The position numbers and the translations under genes are program-made. From Allomesorhizobium camelthorni (lineage in GTDB: Bacteria > Pseudomonadota > Alphaproteobacteria > Rhizobiales > Rhizobiaceae), in contig NZ_JAAKZF010000012.1 of assembly GCF_011045125.1 (NCBI RefSeq), positions 54,143 through 118,142 of the forward strand: a stretch of DNA of 64,000 bases. Direction: 5' to 3'. Shown here in pieces: positions 8,789 through 18,591 of this stretch. How positions within the stretch are numbered: the stretch's first letter is position 1; the number at the start of each line of letters is the position of its first letter. The notes under the pieces were generated by a model, which saw only the letters and a list, made by a program, of their open reading frames with translations, was not told where the DNA came from and did no database searches.

Positions 8789-9235
8789 CTATTCGCAGAC
8801 GATCCGAATGCGGCCAGCCGCCTGAGAGTCGTTCCGGCAGACCAGCGGCTTTGACGGCTCGGCCTGGGTTGCCGGCTTGCTGCTGGCTGCCGGCTGCGGC
8901 GGCACTGCCGCCGTGACGGGGCGTGGCCGCGGGCGCGCCTTTGGCGGCGCTGGTTTGGTGCGGGCTACTTGCTGAGGCGCGGGCGGCTTGCGCGGAAATT
9001 GTGCCGCGGCGCTTTGCACGGGAGCCGGCTGCGATGCTCGCCAACTGGGGAGCCGGAGTTTGAATAAGTTCGGAATCCTGGGCTGCGCAAGTTCGAGCCT
9101 GTTGAGCTCGATGGAGCCGTCCGAAGTCCGCGTGCAGGCGGCAGTCGCCAGAAGAGCAAAGCAGGCCAGCATGACCGCCGCCAGCCTTGCTGTTTCGAAC
9201 CGTTTTGTCTGAAGGGAGCCTGGCACCGATTTCAC
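8789..9235 (-). CDS. Proline-rich hypothetical lipoprotein
   Basis: A short exported protein with a lipobox: MLACFALLATAAC places the acylated cysteine after a hydrophobic stretch. The mature part begins TRTSDGSIELNRLELAQP, continues as a long Pro/Ala/Lys-rich linker (roughly residues 75-135) and ends in a small segment with one more cysteine pair position (LVCRNDSQAAGRIRIVCE), which could form a disulphide. It probably spans part of the periplasm from a membrane anchor. The start is uncertain: a GTG at 9235 or 9226 gives a normal basic signal region; ATG at 9172 leaves almost none; an ATG at 9307 would lie inside the tRNA gene. Family not recognised. Confidence 0.6.
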   Translation of the reverse strand: MKSVPGSLQTKRFETARLAAVMLACFALLATAACTRTSDGSIELNRLELAQPRIPNLFKLRLPSWRASQPAPVQSAAAQFPRKPPAPQQVARTKPAPPKARPRPRPVTAAVPPQPAASSKPATQAEPSKPLVCRNDSQAAGRIRIVCE

Positions 9236-9295
9236 CGCTTGCGTAGGCCGTCGGAAGACGGCTTCGCCCCGAATAGCCCATGTGTCGCGAAAATC

Positions 9296-9370
9296 TGGTA
9301 CGCCCAAGGGGAATCGAACCCCTGTTTGCGCCGTGAGAGGGCGCCGTCCTGACCGCTAGACGATGGGCGC
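9296..9370 (-). tRNA. tRNA-Glu (anticodon CTC)
   Basis: Read on the minus strand this folds as a complete cloverleaf: acceptor GCGCCCA pairing with TGGGCGT (a G-U at the first pair), D-arm with TAGCGGTCAGGA, anticodon stem-loop CGCC-CTCTCAC-GGCG giving anticodon CTC, and a T-arm CAGGGG-TTCGATT-CCCCT. The discriminator is A and the terminal CCA (9296-9298) is encoded. The anticodon loop matches the standard glutamate tRNA pattern. Confidence 0.95.
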
Positions 9371-9384
9371 TGACAGTTCGGCGC

Positions 9385-9412
9385 GTATAGTCCGGCCGCC
9401 AGAAAAATGCAA
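9385..9412 (-). promoter_or_regulatory. Probable sigma-70 promoter of tRNA-Glu
   Basis: On the minus strand TTGCAT (9412-9407) and CTATAC (9390-9385) are separated by 16 bases, close to the rhizobial vegetative consensus, and lie 14 bases upstream of the mature tRNA end. Confidence 0.55.
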
Positions 9413-9463
9413 CCGCGATTCGCGACACCTTGGTAGTTCGATTCCAGTGCGCGGCCTCATGCC

Positions 9464-9871
9464 TCAGCTACGCGGCTCGATCAGATCCCAGAGATTGCCA
9501 TAGAGGTCGGCGAAGACCGCGACCGTTCCATAGGCCTCACGGCGCGGCTCTTTGCGAAACTCGACGCCTCGCGCCAACATGGCTTCATGGTCGCGAGAGA
9601 AATCATCGGTCTCAAGGAACAAGAAAACCCGGCCGCCGGTCTGGTCGCCCACATGTGAGCGCTGCCTGTCGCCATCGGCTCGGGCAAGAAGGAGATCTGC
9701 GCCGGCACCGCCCTTGGCAGGGCGGACCGTGACCCAGCGCCTGCCACCACCGAGGTCAACGTCCTGGACGAGCTGAAAGCCGAGCTTCTGCGTGTACCAG
9801 GCAATGGCTTCGTCGTAATCGGCTACGACCAGCGCGACCGTGGCGATCTTTCGCGCGCCTTCAGCCATCAT
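9464..9871 (-). CDS. VOC (glyoxalase/bleomycin-resistance) superfamily protein
   Basis: A 135-aa protein with the paired beta-alpha-beta-beta-beta fold of the vicinal oxygen chelate superfamily: VALVVADYDEAIAWYTQKLGFQL opens the first module and HEAMLARGVEF...YGTVAVFADLYGNLWDLIEP closes the second. The usual metal-ligand Glu near the C-terminus is present in DLIEP. Substrate unknown. The ATG at 9871 lies four bases after the stop of the upstream DUF6476 gene, so the two are co-transcribed and likely translationally coupled. Confidence 0.85.
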   Translation of the reverse strand: MMAEGARKIATVALVVADYDEAIAWYTQKLGFQLVQDVDLGGGRRWVTVRPAKGGAGADLLLARADGDRQRSHVGDQTGGRVFLFLETDDFSRDHEAMLARGVEFRKEPRREAYGTVAVFADLYGNLWDLIEPRS

Positions 9872-9875
9872 CCGC

Positions 9876-10265
9876 TCACTCGGATTTGAGGTCGAAGCGG
9901 CCGATGACACGCTTCTCGGCGATGTCGTAAAGGAAAATCGCCCGCCCGCCCCCGGCAAGCTCGGCATCCAGCGTGATGCGGTTTTCCGACAGCGAGTGGG
10001 AAACGAGCCTCGCCCCGGCGGGAAGCATGATCTCGCCGGCGATCACGCCACTTTCGGCGGGAGCTGGCACGGCCTCGTTGCCCCCGACAGTCGCGACCTC
10101 GCTCGGCGCGCCGGTTTTGTAGACAATCGCCGCCAGCACCGCCATAAGGGCCAGGAACAGCAGGCCGAGATTGATCGCTACGAAGCGGACGAGTTTGCGG
10201 CGCACCTTCTCGACGGCCGGATCGAGCGGTTTTTCCTCGTTATCGTCAATCGTCGGCCGCGCCAT
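9876..10265 (-). CDS. DUF6476-type membrane protein
   Basis: A 129-aa protein with a short charged cytoplasmic N-terminus (MARPTIDDNEEKPLDPAVEK), one membrane helix at about residues 27-50 (FVAINLGLLFLALMAVLAAIVY) and a periplasmic beta-rich domain ending YDIAEKRVIGRFDLKSE. The family is a rhizobial protein of unknown function. Its start lies only 28 bases from the divergent rluD start, so the promoters of the two genes must overlap or extend into each other's coding region. Confidence 0.75.
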   Translation of the reverse strand: MARPTIDDNEEKPLDPAVEKVRRKLVRFVAINLGLLFLALMAVLAAIVYKTGAPSEVATVGGNEAVPAPAESGVIAGEIMLPAGARLVSHSLSENRITLDAELAGGGRAIFLYDIAEKRVIGRFDLKSE

Positions 10266-10293
10266 AGTGGGAAAAACCTGGAATTTGTCTGCG

Positions 10294-11322
10294 ATGAGCG
10301 ACCCTGATAGCGAAGCCGGCGCTGCATTGAAAGGGCTGACGGCCGGCCCCGACGCCGCAGGGCTGCGGCTCGACCAGTGGCTCGCGGCAGCCCTTGGTCC
10401 GGATTTTTCGCGCAACCGAGTCCAGGCGCTGATAAGACAAGGCGCGGTCCGCGTCGGTGGCGCGGTGGTCAGCGAGCCCAAGCGCAAGATGGTTTCGGGC
10501 GACGCCGTGGCGCTGGAATTGCCCGAGCCGGAACCGGCTGAACCTGTCGGCGAAGACATCCCGCTCGACATACTTTACGAGGACGATCAGCTGATCGTGC
10601 TGAACAAGCCGCCCGGCCTTGTGGTGCATCCCGGCGCCGGCAACTGGACCGGCACGCTGGTCAATGCGCTGGTCCATCATTGCGGCGACAGCCTTTCGGG
10701 CATAGGCGGCGTCAGAAGGCCTGGCATCGTCCACCGTCTCGACAAGGACACCAGCGGCGTCATGGTGGTTGCCAAGACCGACCGCGCGCACCAGGCGCTG
10801 TCTGAGGCCTTTGCCGATCACGGCCGCGCTGGCGACCTCGAACGCGCCTATATGGCGCTGGTCTGGAACATCCCGCAGCGCAGGGCCGGCACGATCGACG
10901 CGCCGTTAGGCCGCGCCTCCGACAGGACTAGGCGGGCGGTGGTGCCGGAAGGCCGCGACGACGCCCGCCACGCCGTAACCCACTACGCCGTGCTGGAGCG
11001 CTTCGGCGAAAAGCAGGAGGAATTCGCGAGAGCGGCTTTGGTCGAGTGCCGGCTTGAAACCGGCCGCACGCATCAGATCCGCGTGCACATGGCCCATATC
11101 GGCCACCCCGTGATCGGCGATCCCGACTACGGCGCGGCCTTTCGCAGCAAGGCGAACCGCCTGCCCGAACCTCTAAAATCGAAGGTCAATGCCTTCCCGC
11201 GTCAGGCCCTGCATGCCTGGCTGCTGGCCTTCCGCCACCCGGTTTCGGGCGAGTTGATGCGCTTCGAGGCGCCGCTGCCGACCGACATGGAAGAGCTCGT
11301 CGCCGGCCTTCGGAATCTCTGA
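10294..11322 (+). CDS. rluD: 23S rRNA pseudouridine synthase RluD-like
   Basis: A 342-aa enzyme of the RluA family, predicted to convert uridines 1911, 1915 and 1917 of 23S rRNA (E. coli numbering) to pseudouridine. An S4 RNA-binding domain fills about residues 18-75 (LRLDQWLAAALGPDFSRNRVQALIRQGAVRVGG). The catalytic aspartate sits in the conserved HRLDKDTSG motif near residue 150. LETGRTHQIRVHM is the other family hallmark. The ATG at 10294 is chosen over a frame extending back to 10171 because the S4 domain follows at the expected distance. Confidence 0.93.
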   Translation: MSDPDSEAGAALKGLTAGPDAAGLRLDQWLAAALGPDFSRNRVQALIRQGAVRVGGAVVSEPKRKMVSGDAVALELPEPEPAEPVGEDIPLDILYEDDQLIVLNKPPGLVVHPGAGNWTGTLVNALVHHCGDSLSGIGGVRRPGIVHRLDKDTSGVMVVAKTDRAHQALSEAFADHGRAGDLERAYMALVWNIPQRRAGTIDAPLGRASDRTRRAVVPEGRDDARHAVTHYAVLERFGEKQEEFARAALVECRLETGRTHQIRVHMAHIGHPVIGDPDYGAAFRSKANRLPEPLKSKVNAFPRQALHAWLLAFRHPVSGELMRFEAPLPTDMEELVAGLRNL

Positions 11323-11507
11323 ACCTCGGTTGAGAAAACCTGACTGGCGTTGTTCACTTTGGCGTGACACACTGTTTAAGGTTGAACAAATGCTAGATTT
11401 TCCGGTTTTGTTCCTATATAAGAGTGTTTGTCGCGGACGGGCGACAATGCCACCGCGCCATATGCCCGCCTTGTTCAGGGGGCAAATTTTCGAGAGGAGG
11501 GTGCTTT

Positions 11508-12419
11508 ATGGCCCAGACACTACCAAGCATTGTTTCCGGGGAAGGCGGCCTCAGCCGCTATCTGGAAGAAATCCGCCGTTTTCCGATGCTTCAGCCGCAG
11601 GAAGAGTACATGCTCGCCAAGCGGTATCAGGAGCATGAGGATACAGGCGCGGCACACAAGCTCGTGACCAGCCATCTGCGTCTCGTGGCCAAGATCGCCA
11701 TGGGCTATCGCGGCTATGGGCTGCCGATCGGCGAGGTCATTTCCGAGGGCAATGTCGGCCTGATGCAGGCCGTCAAGAAGTTCGAACCGGAGCGCGGCTT
11801 CCGGCTGGCGACCTACGCCATGTGGTGGATCAAGGCCTCGATCCAGGAATACATCCTGCGTTCGTGGAGCCTCGTGAAGATGGGCACCACCGCCAACCAG
11901 AAGCGTCTGTTCTTCAACCTGCGCAAGGTGAAGGGTAAGATCCAGGCGCTGGACGAAGGCGATTTGAAGCCGGAGCAGATCGCCGAGATCGCTACCCGGC
12001 TAAACGTCAGCGAGGCCGAAGTCATCTCGATGAACCGCCGGCTGTCGGGCGACGCTTCGCTCAACGCGCCGATCCGCGCCACCGAAGGCGAATCCGGCGA
12101 ATGGCAGGACTGGCTGGTCGACGACCATGACAGCGCCGAGACCATTCTGATCGAGCAGGACGAGCTGGAAAACCGCCGCTCGATGCTTGCCGGCGCCATG
12201 TCGGTCCTCAACGATCGCGAAAAGCGCATCTTCGAGGCCCGCCGCCTGTCGGAAGAGCCACTGACGCTCGAGGAACTGTCGAGCGAGTTCGACATCAGCC
12301 GCGAGCGCGTCCGCCAGATCGAGGTGCGGGCGTTCGAGAAGGTGCAGGACGCGGTGAAAGCCGCAGCCAAACGCCAGGCGCAGGCCCTGCGCACCATCGA
12401 AGCCCAGCCGGCGGCGTAA
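11508..12419 (+). CDS. rpoH: RNA polymerase heat-shock sigma factor (sigma-32)
   Basis: A 303-aa sigma-70 family protein. Region 2 contains the core-binding stretch LVTSHLRLVAKIAMGYRGYGLPIGEVISEGNVGLMQAVKKFEPERGFRLATYAMWWIKASIQEYILRS in the expected order; the RpoH box follows as NQKRLFFNLRKVK; region 4.2 ends in the helix-turn-helix DISRERVRQIEVRAFEKV. RpoH directs transcription of chaperone and protease genes after heat shock. The ATG at 11508 has a strong ribosome-binding site (GAGAGGAGGGTG). The 185-base upstream leader is unusually AT-rich for this genome, but I could not place a promoter with correct spacing. Confidence 0.95.
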   Translation: MAQTLPSIVSGEGGLSRYLEEIRRFPMLQPQEEYMLAKRYQEHEDTGAAHKLVTSHLRLVAKIAMGYRGYGLPIGEVISEGNVGLMQAVKKFEPERGFRLATYAMWWIKASIQEYILRSWSLVKMGTTANQKRLFFNLRKVKGKIQALDEGDLKPEQIAEIATRLNVSEAEVISMNRRLSGDASLNAPIRATEGESGEWQDWLVDDHDSAETILIEQDELENRRSMLAGAMSVLNDREKRIFEARRLSEEPLTLEELSSEFDISRERVRQIEVRAFEKVQDAVKAAAKRQAQALRTIEAQPAA

Positions 12420-12450
12420 GCCCCGCGCTTCGGCGAACTGAACTGGAAAT

Positions 12451-12483
12451 AAGAACCGCGTCGGCCTTGCCGGCGCGGTTCTT
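12451..12483. terminator. Bidirectional intrinsic terminator between rpoH and zapA
   Basis: AAGAACCGCG (12451-12460) pairs perfectly with CGCGGTTCTT (12474-12483), and an inner CGGC/GCCG pair extends the hairpin. It separates the convergent rpoH and zapA genes and can serve both. Confidence 0.75.
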
Positions 12484-12496
12484 TGTTGAGGTGCGA

Positions 12497-12862
12497 CTAC
12501 TCCTTCCGCACCGCCAGCTTCAGCGCCAAATCTTCCATCCGCTGCGCCAGGCCGCTGAGCGCGCCGGTCAGTGCGGCGTCGTTCTTGTCGGCCTTGATCA
12601 GCGCGTCGTCACGGGTCTTGCGCAGGGTCATGATCTCGCTTTCCATGCCCTTGACGCGCTTTTGCAGTTCCGCAAGCTCATCCATGACCATGATGCCGGC
12701 CATAACGGTCAGCCGCTGGTCGCCGATCTCGCCGAACGAATCCTTCAGATGCGAAACGTAGCGGTCGAAGCGCTGGGCGAGGTCGATCAGATGTTCTTCC
12801 TGGCCTTCGTCACAGGCCATGCGGTAGGCTTTGCCGTCGATCGTGACTGTCACTTGCGCCAT
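12497..12862 (-). CDS. zapA: Cell division protein ZapA
   Basis: A 121-aa protein that cross-links FtsZ filaments at the division ring. The N-terminal globular part (MAQVTVTIDGKAYRMACDEGQEEHLIDLAQRF) matches the ZapA family and the remainder is a long coiled coil (ELAELQKRVKGMESEIMTLRKTRDDALIK). It follows the DUF4164 gene by four bases on the minus strand, a conserved pairing in Rhizobiales. I looked for 6S RNA, which often neighbours zapA, and did not find it. Confidence 0.9.
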   Translation of the reverse strand: MAQVTVTIDGKAYRMACDEGQEEHLIDLAQRFDRYVSHLKDSFGEIGDQRLTVMAGIMVMDELAELQKRVKGMESEIMTLRKTRDDALIKADKNDAALTGALSGLAQRMEDLALKLAVRKE

Positions 12863-12866
12863 CGGA

Positions 12867-13139
12867 TCACCTGTCCAGAACCGCGCGGATGGTTTCCATG
12901 GCGGTTACGAGACGCCGGGAAACTTCCTTGTTGGCTTCCTCCAGCCTCTCGGCACGGGCCTCGGAATTGTCGAGCTCCTGCGCCAGTCGGCTGCGGTCGG
13001 CGTTCATGCGCTGCACTTCGGCTTCGGCTTCGGAATAATCCTGCTCGTGTTCGAGGCGGGCCGCGACGCCCTGTTCCAGCGCATCGATGGCCTTGCCGAG
13101 CCGGCTTATGACTTCTTTGAGCGTCGTTTCCCCGGTCAT
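12867..13139 (-). CDS. DUF4164 coiled-coil protein
   Basis: A 90-aa, almost entirely alpha-helical protein with heptad-like spacing (ALEQGVAARLEHEQDYSEAEAEVQRMNADRSRLAQELDNSEARAERLEEANKEV). It has no membrane segment or enzyme motif. Its stop is four bases before the zapA start, so it is probably made with ZapA; a role in division-ring assembly is a reasonable inference from position only. Confidence 0.85.
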   Translation of the reverse strand: MTGETTLKEVISRLGKAIDALEQGVAARLEHEQDYSEAEAEVQRMNADRSRLAQELDNSEARAERLEEANKEVSRRLVTAMETIRAVLDR

Positions 13140-13314
13140 GGCTCCTGTCCAACCCCGCCCATCACCGAATCGTCCGCGTTCAGAACGATTTATCCCCGAA
13201 ACATTAGGCGTCGTGTGAAGCAGCCGTCAACAAAGTGATTCGGGCTGTCCCCTGCTATCGCGCCACAACCTGCCGCGAGGCGGCCGAACCGGCGTGGAAA
13301 GAGCGCCGCTTTTG

Positions 13315-13341
13315 TTGACTCACGCGGCGCGCCTGCTATGT
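13315..13341 (+). promoter_or_regulatory. Probable sigma-70 promoter of tkt
   Basis: TTGACT at 13315-13320 and CTATGT at 13336-13341 approximate the rhizobial vegetative consensus (CTTGAC, about 17 bases, CTATAT), although the spacing is a little short at 15-16. It lies about 65 bases ahead of the tkt start. Confidence 0.45.
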
Positions 13342-13406
13342 GTCGCCTGCCTTTTTCGGGGGACACGACGCCGCTGTTGCCCCGCCGTCCACTCTGCAGC
13401 GAGCAC

Positions 13407-15407
13407 ATGATGAACCAGCGTGAAAAACATGACCGGATGGCCAATGCGATCCGCTTCCTTGCGATGGACGCGGTCGAAAAGGCGAATTCCGGCCATCCCG
13501 GCCTGCCGATGGGCGCGGCCGACATGGCGACGGTGCTCTACACCCGCTTCATGAAGCATGACCCGAAGAACCCGTCCTGGCCGGACCGCGACCGCTTTGT
13601 CCTCTCGGCAGGCCACGGCTCGATGCTGCTCTACTCGCTGCTCTATCTGACCGGCTACGAAGACATCACCATCGACGAGATCAAGCACTTCCGCCAGCTC
13701 GGCTCGCGCACTGCCGGCCATCCCGAATACGGCCATGCCGCCGGCATCGAGACCACGACCGGCCCGCTCGGCCAGGGACTGGCGAACTCAGTCGGCATGG
13801 CGCTCGCCGAGCGCATCCTCAACGCGCGCTTCGGCGACGCGCTGGTCGACCATTACACCTATGTGATCGCCGGCGACGGCTGCCTGATGGAAGGCATCAG
13901 CCAGGAGGCGATCTCGCTTGCTGGGCACCTGAAGCTGTCGAAGCTGATCGTGCTTTGGGACGACAACAACATCTCCATCGATGGCCCGGTATCCCTTGCC
14001 GATTCCACCGACCAGCTTGAGCGCTTCGCCGCTTCCGGCTGGAATACCATGCGCTGCGACGGCCATGACCCGGACGCCATAGCCGACGCGATCGAACTCG
14101 CACACCATTCGGACCGGCCGACGTTGATTGCCTGCAAGACCACAATCGGCTTCGGCGCACCGACCAAGGCCGGCACCAACAAGGCGCATGGCTCGCCGCT
14201 CGGCGCCGAAGAGATCGCGGCGACGCGCAAGGCGCTGGGCTGGACTGCCCCGGCATTCGAGGTGCCTTCCGACATTCTCGACGCATGGCGCCTGTCTGGC
14301 CTCAATGCCGGCAAGAAGCGCAAGGAATGGGAACAGCGCCTCGCCGTCGCCGAAAGCGAGATCCGCACCGAATTCGAGCGCCGCATGCGCGGCGAACTGC
14401 CCGGCGGCCTGGATGGAGTGATCGCGGAGTACAAGCAGAAGCTCGCCAGCGACAGGCCGAAGGTCGCCACCCGCAAGTCGAGCGAAATGGCGCTCGAGGT
14501 CATCAACGCGGTGGCGCCTGAAACCATCGGCGGCTCGGCCGACCTCACCGGCTCCAACAACACCAAAACCAGCCAGACCAAGCCGATTTCGGCCGGGAAC
14601 TACGGCGAGCGCTACGTCCATTACGGCATCCGCGAACATGGCATGGCGGCTGCGATGAACGGTATGGCGCTGCATGGCGGCGTCATCCCCTATTCCGGCA
14701 CCTTCCTGGTCTTCTCCGATTATGCCCGCCCGGCGATGCGGCTTGCCTCGCTGATGGGCATACGTTCGATCTTCGTGATGACGCACGATTCCATCGGCCT
14801 CGGCGAAGACGGCCCGACGCACCAGCCGATCGAGCAACTGGCGGCGCTGCGAGCCATCCCCAACCACACCGTGTTCCGCCCCGCCGACGCGACGGAGGTC
14901 GCCGAATGCTGGCAGCTTGCGCTGGAATCGGCGAAGACGCCGTCGACCATTGCGCTTACCCGCCAGAACCTTTCGGCGGTGCGCACCGAGTTCGTCGAGG
15001 AGAACCTCTGCGCATATGGCGCCTATGAACTCGCGACGGCCAACGGCGACGCCGAGGTCACCATCTTCGCCAGCGGCTCGGAGGTCGAGATCGCGCTTGC
15101 CACCCGCACCGCGCTGCAGGCGCGCGGCCATCCGACCCGCGTCGTGTCCGTGCCCGCCTTCGAACTGTTCGAGAAGCAGAGCGACGATTACAAGGCAGCG
15201 ATGATCGGCAATGCGCCGGTCAAGATCGCCATCGAAGCGGCGATCCGGCTCGGCTGGGACCGCTTCATCGGCCTCGATGGCATCTTCATCGGCATGACCG
15301 GCTTCGGCGCCAGCGGTCCGATCGAGCAGCTCTACCCGCATTTCGGCATCACCGCCGAAGCGACGGTGAAGGCTGCGGAAGCGCAGCTGCACAAGAAGTC
15401 ACATTGA
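13407..15407 (+). CDS. tkt: Transketolase
   Basis: A 666-aa thiamine diphosphate enzyme that moves two-carbon units between sugar phosphates in the pentose phosphate pathway. The N-terminal family signature ([34 protein letters not shown]), the cofactor motif GDGCLMEG...DDNNISIDG, and the C-terminal domains with [17 protein letters not shown] and [18 protein letters not shown] are all present. The start is one of two adjacent ATGs (13407, 13410); reading back to 13338 would run through the promoter. gap follows 67 bases later. Confidence 0.96.
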   Translation: MMNQREKHDRMANAIRFLAMDAVEKANSGHPGLPMGAADMATVLYTRFMKHDPKNPSWPDRDRFVLSAGHGSMLLYSLLYLTGYEDITIDEIKHFRQLGSRTAGHPEYGHAAGIETTTGPLGQGLANSVGMALAERILNARFGDALVDHYTYVIAGDGCLMEGISQEAISLAGHLKLSKLIVLWDDNNISIDGPVSLADSTDQLERFAASGWNTMRCDGHDPDAIADAIELAHHSDRPTLIACKTTIGFGAPTKAGTNKAHGSPLGAEEIAATRKALGWTAPAFEVPSDILDAWRLSGLNAGKKRKEWEQRLAVAESEIRTEFERRMRGELPGGLDGVIAEYKQKLASDRPKVATRKSSEMALEVINAVAPETIGGSADLTGSNNTKTSQTKPISAGNYGERYVHYGIREHGMAAAMNGMALHGGVIPYSGTFLVFSDYARPAMRLASLMGIRSIFVMTHDSIGLGEDGPTHQPIEQLAALRAIPNHTVFRPADATEVAECWQLALESAKTPSTIALTRQNLSAVRTEFVEENLCAYGAYELATANGDAEVTIFASGSEVEIALATRTALQARGHPTRVVSVPAFELFEKQSDDYKAAMIGNAPVKIAIEAAIRLGWDRFIGLDGIFIGMTGFGASGPIEQLYPHFGITAEATVKAAEAQLHKKSH

Positions 15408-15474
15408 TCTTTGCCACGGGCGCGTTGATCTTGACCCCGCGGCACCGACTTTCGCCCCCCAAGGAGAACCGAGC

Positions 15475-16485
15475 ATGACTGTCAGAGTTGCCATCAACGG
15501 ATTTGGCCGCATCGGCCGCAACATCGTACGCGCCATCTACGAATCCGGCCGCACGGATATCGACGTCGTCGCCGTCAACGATCTCGGCCCGGTCGAGACC
15601 AACGCACACCTGCTGCGCTACGACAGCGTGCACGGCCGCTTCCCGCGCGAGGTGGAAGTCAACGGTGACATGATTAGCGTTGGCAAGGAGAAGTTCAAGG
15701 TGCTGGCGGTGAAGGACCCGTCGCAGCTACCCTGGAAGGATCTCGGCGTCGACATCGCGCTGGAATGCACCGGCATCTTCACTGCCAAGGACAAGGCGTC
15801 CGCGCATCTTGCCGCCGGCGCCAAGCGCGTCATCGTCTCGGCCCCTTCGGACGGCGCCGACCTGACCGTGGTCTACGGTTGCAACCACGATAAGATCACC
15901 AAGGACCACATGGTGATCTCCAACGCCTCCTGCACCACCAACTGCCTGGCGCCTGTGGCGATGGTCCTCAACAATGCCATTGGCATCGAAAAGGGCTTCA
16001 TGACGACGATCCACGCCTATACCGGCGACCAGCCTACACTGGACACAATGCACAAGGACCTCTATCGCGCCCGCGCCGCAGCCATGTCGATGATCCCGAC
16101 CTCGACCGGCGCGGCGAAAGCCGTTGGCCTGGTGCTGCCGGAACTGAAGGGCAAACTCGACGGCGTGTCGATCCGCGTGCCGGTGCCGAACGTCTCGGTG
16201 ATCGACTTCAAGTTCGTCGCCAAGCGCACGGTCACGGTGGAGGAGGTCAACGAGATCCTCGTCGCCGCCGCCAACGGCCCGCTGAAGGGCATCCTCGCCT
16301 ATACGGACGAGCCGCTGGTTTCGATCGACATGAACCACAACCCGGCGTCCTCGACCTTCGCGCTCGACCAGACCAAGGTGATCGAGGGCAACCTCGTGCG
16401 CGTCATGTCCTGGTACGACAATGAATGGGGCTTCTCGAACCGCATGGCCGACACGGCCGCCGCTTTCGGCAAGGTCATCGCCTGA
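15475..16485 (+). CDS. gap: Glyceraldehyde-3-phosphate dehydrogenase, type I
   Basis: A 336-aa NAD-dependent glycolytic and Calvin-type dehydrogenase. The nucleotide-binding start [16 protein letters not shown] is standard; the catalytic cysteine is C153 in SNASCTTN and the assisting histidine is H180 in [10 protein letters not shown] ribosome-binding site (AAGGAGAA) lies just before the ATG. It sits between tkt and pgk, interrupted from the latter by a terminator and an antiporter gene. Confidence 0.97.
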   Translation: MTVRVAINGFGRIGRNIVRAIYESGRTDIDVVAVNDLGPVETNAHLLRYDSVHGRFPREVEVNGDMISVGKEKFKVLAVKDPSQLPWKDLGVDIALECTGIFTAKDKASAHLAAGAKRVIVSAPSDGADLTVVYGCNHDKITKDHMVISNASCTTNCLAPVAMVLNNAIGIEKGFMTTIHAYTGDQPTLDTMHKDLYRARAAAMSMIPTSTGAAKAVGLVLPELKGKLDGVSIRVPVPNVSVIDFKFVAKRTVTVEEVNEILVAAANGPLKGILAYTDEPLVSIDMNHNPASSTFALDQTKVIEGNLVRVMSWYDNEWGFSNRMADTAAAFGKVIA

Positions 16486-16510
16486 CGCTGGAAGAATTTT
16501 CGCTCAATCA

Positions 16511-16538
16511 AAACGCCCGGCTTCGTCCGGGCGTTCTT
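16511..16538. terminator. Intrinsic terminator after gap
   Basis: AACGCCCGG (16512-16520) pairs with CCGGGCGTT (16527-16535) around a short CTTCGT loop and is followed by CTT. It lies about 25 bases after the gap stop. Confidence 0.7.
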
Positions 16539-16658
16539 CGTTCGGGGCTGCGGCAAATGCGGCGCGGAGGCCTAATAGTCAGGCAATTTTCTTGCGTGCC
16601 ACCTTACCTTCGCCGCACTCTGCGTTAAGCAGGAGAACACGCAGAGGGAAGGGGCTAA

Positions 16659-18530
16659 ATGGAGCAGTCGATCTATCTCGTTACACTGGTTGGCGCCGCC
16701 CTTGTGCTAGCCGCTGCGTTTTCGAGCCTGATTGCCTTCCGTTTCGGCGCCCCGCTGCTTCTGCTCTTCCTCGCCATCGGCTTGGCTTCGGGAGTCGACG
16801 GCCTCGGCATCCAGTTCGACAACACGCAGCTAGCCTATTTTGTCGGCTCGCTGGCGCTGGCTGTCATCCTGTTCGATTCCGGCTTCGGCACCCCGCTGAA
16901 TGTGCTGCGCCAGGCGGCGCTGCCGGCCCTGTCGCTCGCGACAATCGGTGTGCTGGTGACCGCCGGCGTATTCGGCGTCGTCGCCTTCTACATGACCGAC
17001 CTCACCTGGCTGGAAAGCTTCCTGCTGGGAGCGGCCGTCGCGTCGACCGACGCCGCCGCGGTGTTCTTCCTGCTGCGCGCCGGCAATGTCAATTTGCGCG
17101 AACGCGTCCGCTCCACGCTCGAAATCGAGTCCGGCACCAACGATCCGATCGCCATATTCCTGACCATCACGCTGGTCGAGATCATCGCCGCGGGCGCTGA
17201 TCCCAATGCCGAACTCCTGTTCATCGACCTCGTTATCGGCTTCGTCGTGCATATGGGACTTGGCGCAGCCGCCGGACTGATCGGCGGCTTCCTGATCGTG
17301 CGTCTGGTCGAACGCCTCAACCTCGACAGCGGTTTGCTGCCGATCTTCGTCTTGACTCTATCGCTGATGGTGTTCGCCGCCGCCGGCGCCATCCACGGCT
17401 CCGGCTTCCTCGCGGTCTATCTGGCCGGCCTTGTCGCGGGCAACTCCGACATCAGGGCGGTCTCGGTGCTCAGGCGCTTCCAGGCCGGCATGTCGTGGCT
17501 CGCGCAGATCATCATGTTCCTGGTGCTCGGACTGTTTGCGACGCCCTCGCAATTCCCGGAGATTCTGGCGGTCGCCTTCGTGCTCGGCCTGTTCCTGATC
17601 TTCGTCGCGCGCCCGCTGGCGGTCTGGCTCTGCCTGCTGCCCTTCAACATGCCGCGCCAGGAGACGGCATTCATTTCCTGGGTCGGCCTGCGCGGCGCGG
17701 TGTCGATCCTGCTCGCCATCACGCCGATACTCGGCGGGCTGGAGAACGGCCGCGAGATCTTCAACATCGCCTTCATCGTGGTGCTGGTCTCGCTGGTGAT
17801 CCAGGGCTGGACCGTCGGCCCGCTGGCCCGCCGCTTGGGGCTGATCGTGCCGGCGCGGCTCGGCCCGCTGGAAAAGGTGGAGCTGGAGTTGCCCGGCTCC
17901 GCGCATCACGAACTCCTCGCCTATACGATCGTGCCGGGCAGCCCGGTGGCGCGCGGCCAGCGCATTCCCCGCTGGGCGCGCCCGTCGCTGGTGGTGCGCG
18001 AAGGCCGTTCGATAAAATTCCAGGATGCCGGCCGGCTGACCGAAGGCGACCACGTCTACATCTTCGTGCCCGACCGCTATCCGCGCCTGCTCGACCGGCT
18101 GTTCGCCAGCCGGACCGAGGTCGACCCGGAGGACGCTGATTTCTTCGGCGCCTTCGCCGTGGACCCGACCCGCCCGGCCGCCGACCTAGAAGCTGCTTAT
18201 GGGCCGGGTCTGACGGAAGCCGAAACCGCCATGACCATCGGCCAGTTGATCCTTGCCCGGCTCGGCGGACACGCCGAATATGCCGACCGCGTCACCATCG
18301 GCCCGATAGAGCTGATCGTGCGCGAGGTCGACGAGAAGGGCCGCATCATTTCGGTGGGCGTGTCGCTAGAGCCTGCCGCGCCGGCGCCGCCGATACCTGC
18401 CTTCCTCAGCGCCAGCGAAATCGGCGACCGGTTGCGCAAGCTTTTCGCCAGGCTGAAGAAACACGGCGTCACTTCGGCGCCGGCCGCCGATGCCGAGACG
18501 CCCGATTCCTACAACAGCCGCGGCCATTGA
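16659..18530 (+). CDS. Potassium/proton antiporter, CPA1 (NhaP/CvrA) family
   Basis: A 623-aa inner-membrane antiporter. About twelve membrane helices fill residues 1-395, including the ion-binding pair of the family in [14 protein letters not shown] and [17 protein letters not shown]. The cytoplasmic tail carries a TrkA-C-like domain (about residues 410-490, ending [15 protein letters not shown]) and a CorC/HlyC-type transporter-associated domain (residues about 500-580). The tail domains are typical of the NhaP2/CvrA branch that exports K+ under high internal potassium or hypo-osmotic stress. It has a good ribosome-binding site (GAGGGAAGG) and stands as a single unit between the gap terminator and pgk. 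Confidence 0.88.
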   Translation: MEQSIYLVTLVGAALVLAAAFSSLIAFRFGAPLLLLFLAIGLASGVDGLGIQFDNTQLAYFVGSLALAVILFDSGFGTPLNVLRQAALPALSLATIGVLVTAGVFGVVAFYMTDLTWLESFLLGAAVASTDAAAVFFLLRAGNVNLRERVRSTLEIESGTNDPIAIFLTITLVEIIAAGADPNAELLFIDLVIGFVVHMGLGAAAGLIGGFLIVRLVERLNLDSGLLPIFVLTLSLMVFAAAGAIHGSGFLAVYLAGLVAGNSDIRAVSVLRRFQAGMSWLAQIIMFLVLGLFATPSQFPEILAVAFVLGLFLIFVARPLAVWLCLLPFNMPRQETAFISWVGLRGAVSILLAITPILGGLENGREIFNIAFIVVLVSLVIQGWTVGPLARRLGLIVPARLGPLEKVELELPGSAHHELLAYTIVPGSPVARGQRIPRWARPSLVVREGRSIKFQDAGRLTEGDHVYIFVPDRYPRLLDRLFASRTEVDPEDADFFGAFAVDPTRPAADLEAAYGPGLTEAETAMTIGQLILARLGGHAEYADRVTIGPIELIVREVDEKGRIISVGVSLEPAAPAPPIPAFLSASEIGDRLRKLFARLKKHGVTSAPAADAETPDSYNSRGH

Positions 18531-18591
18531 ACTCATTGCATCCGGCGTTCGGCGAGATAGGCTGCGGCAAATTCAGCTCAAAGGTGGTGCA

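Noticed and set aside
11382..11422. Promoter of rpoH from TTGAAC (11382) and TATAAG (11417)
   Set aside because: The two boxes are about 29 bases apart, too far for sigma-70 or sigma-32; only the AT-rich nature is certain.
12863..13314. 6S RNA near zapA
   Set aside because: 6S RNA often neighbours zapA, but no long closed double-stem with a central bubble could be folded by eye here.
13788..15392. 534-codon minus-strand frame opposite tkt
   Set aside because: Explained by third-position GC bias of transketolase codons; no domain or ribosome-binding site.
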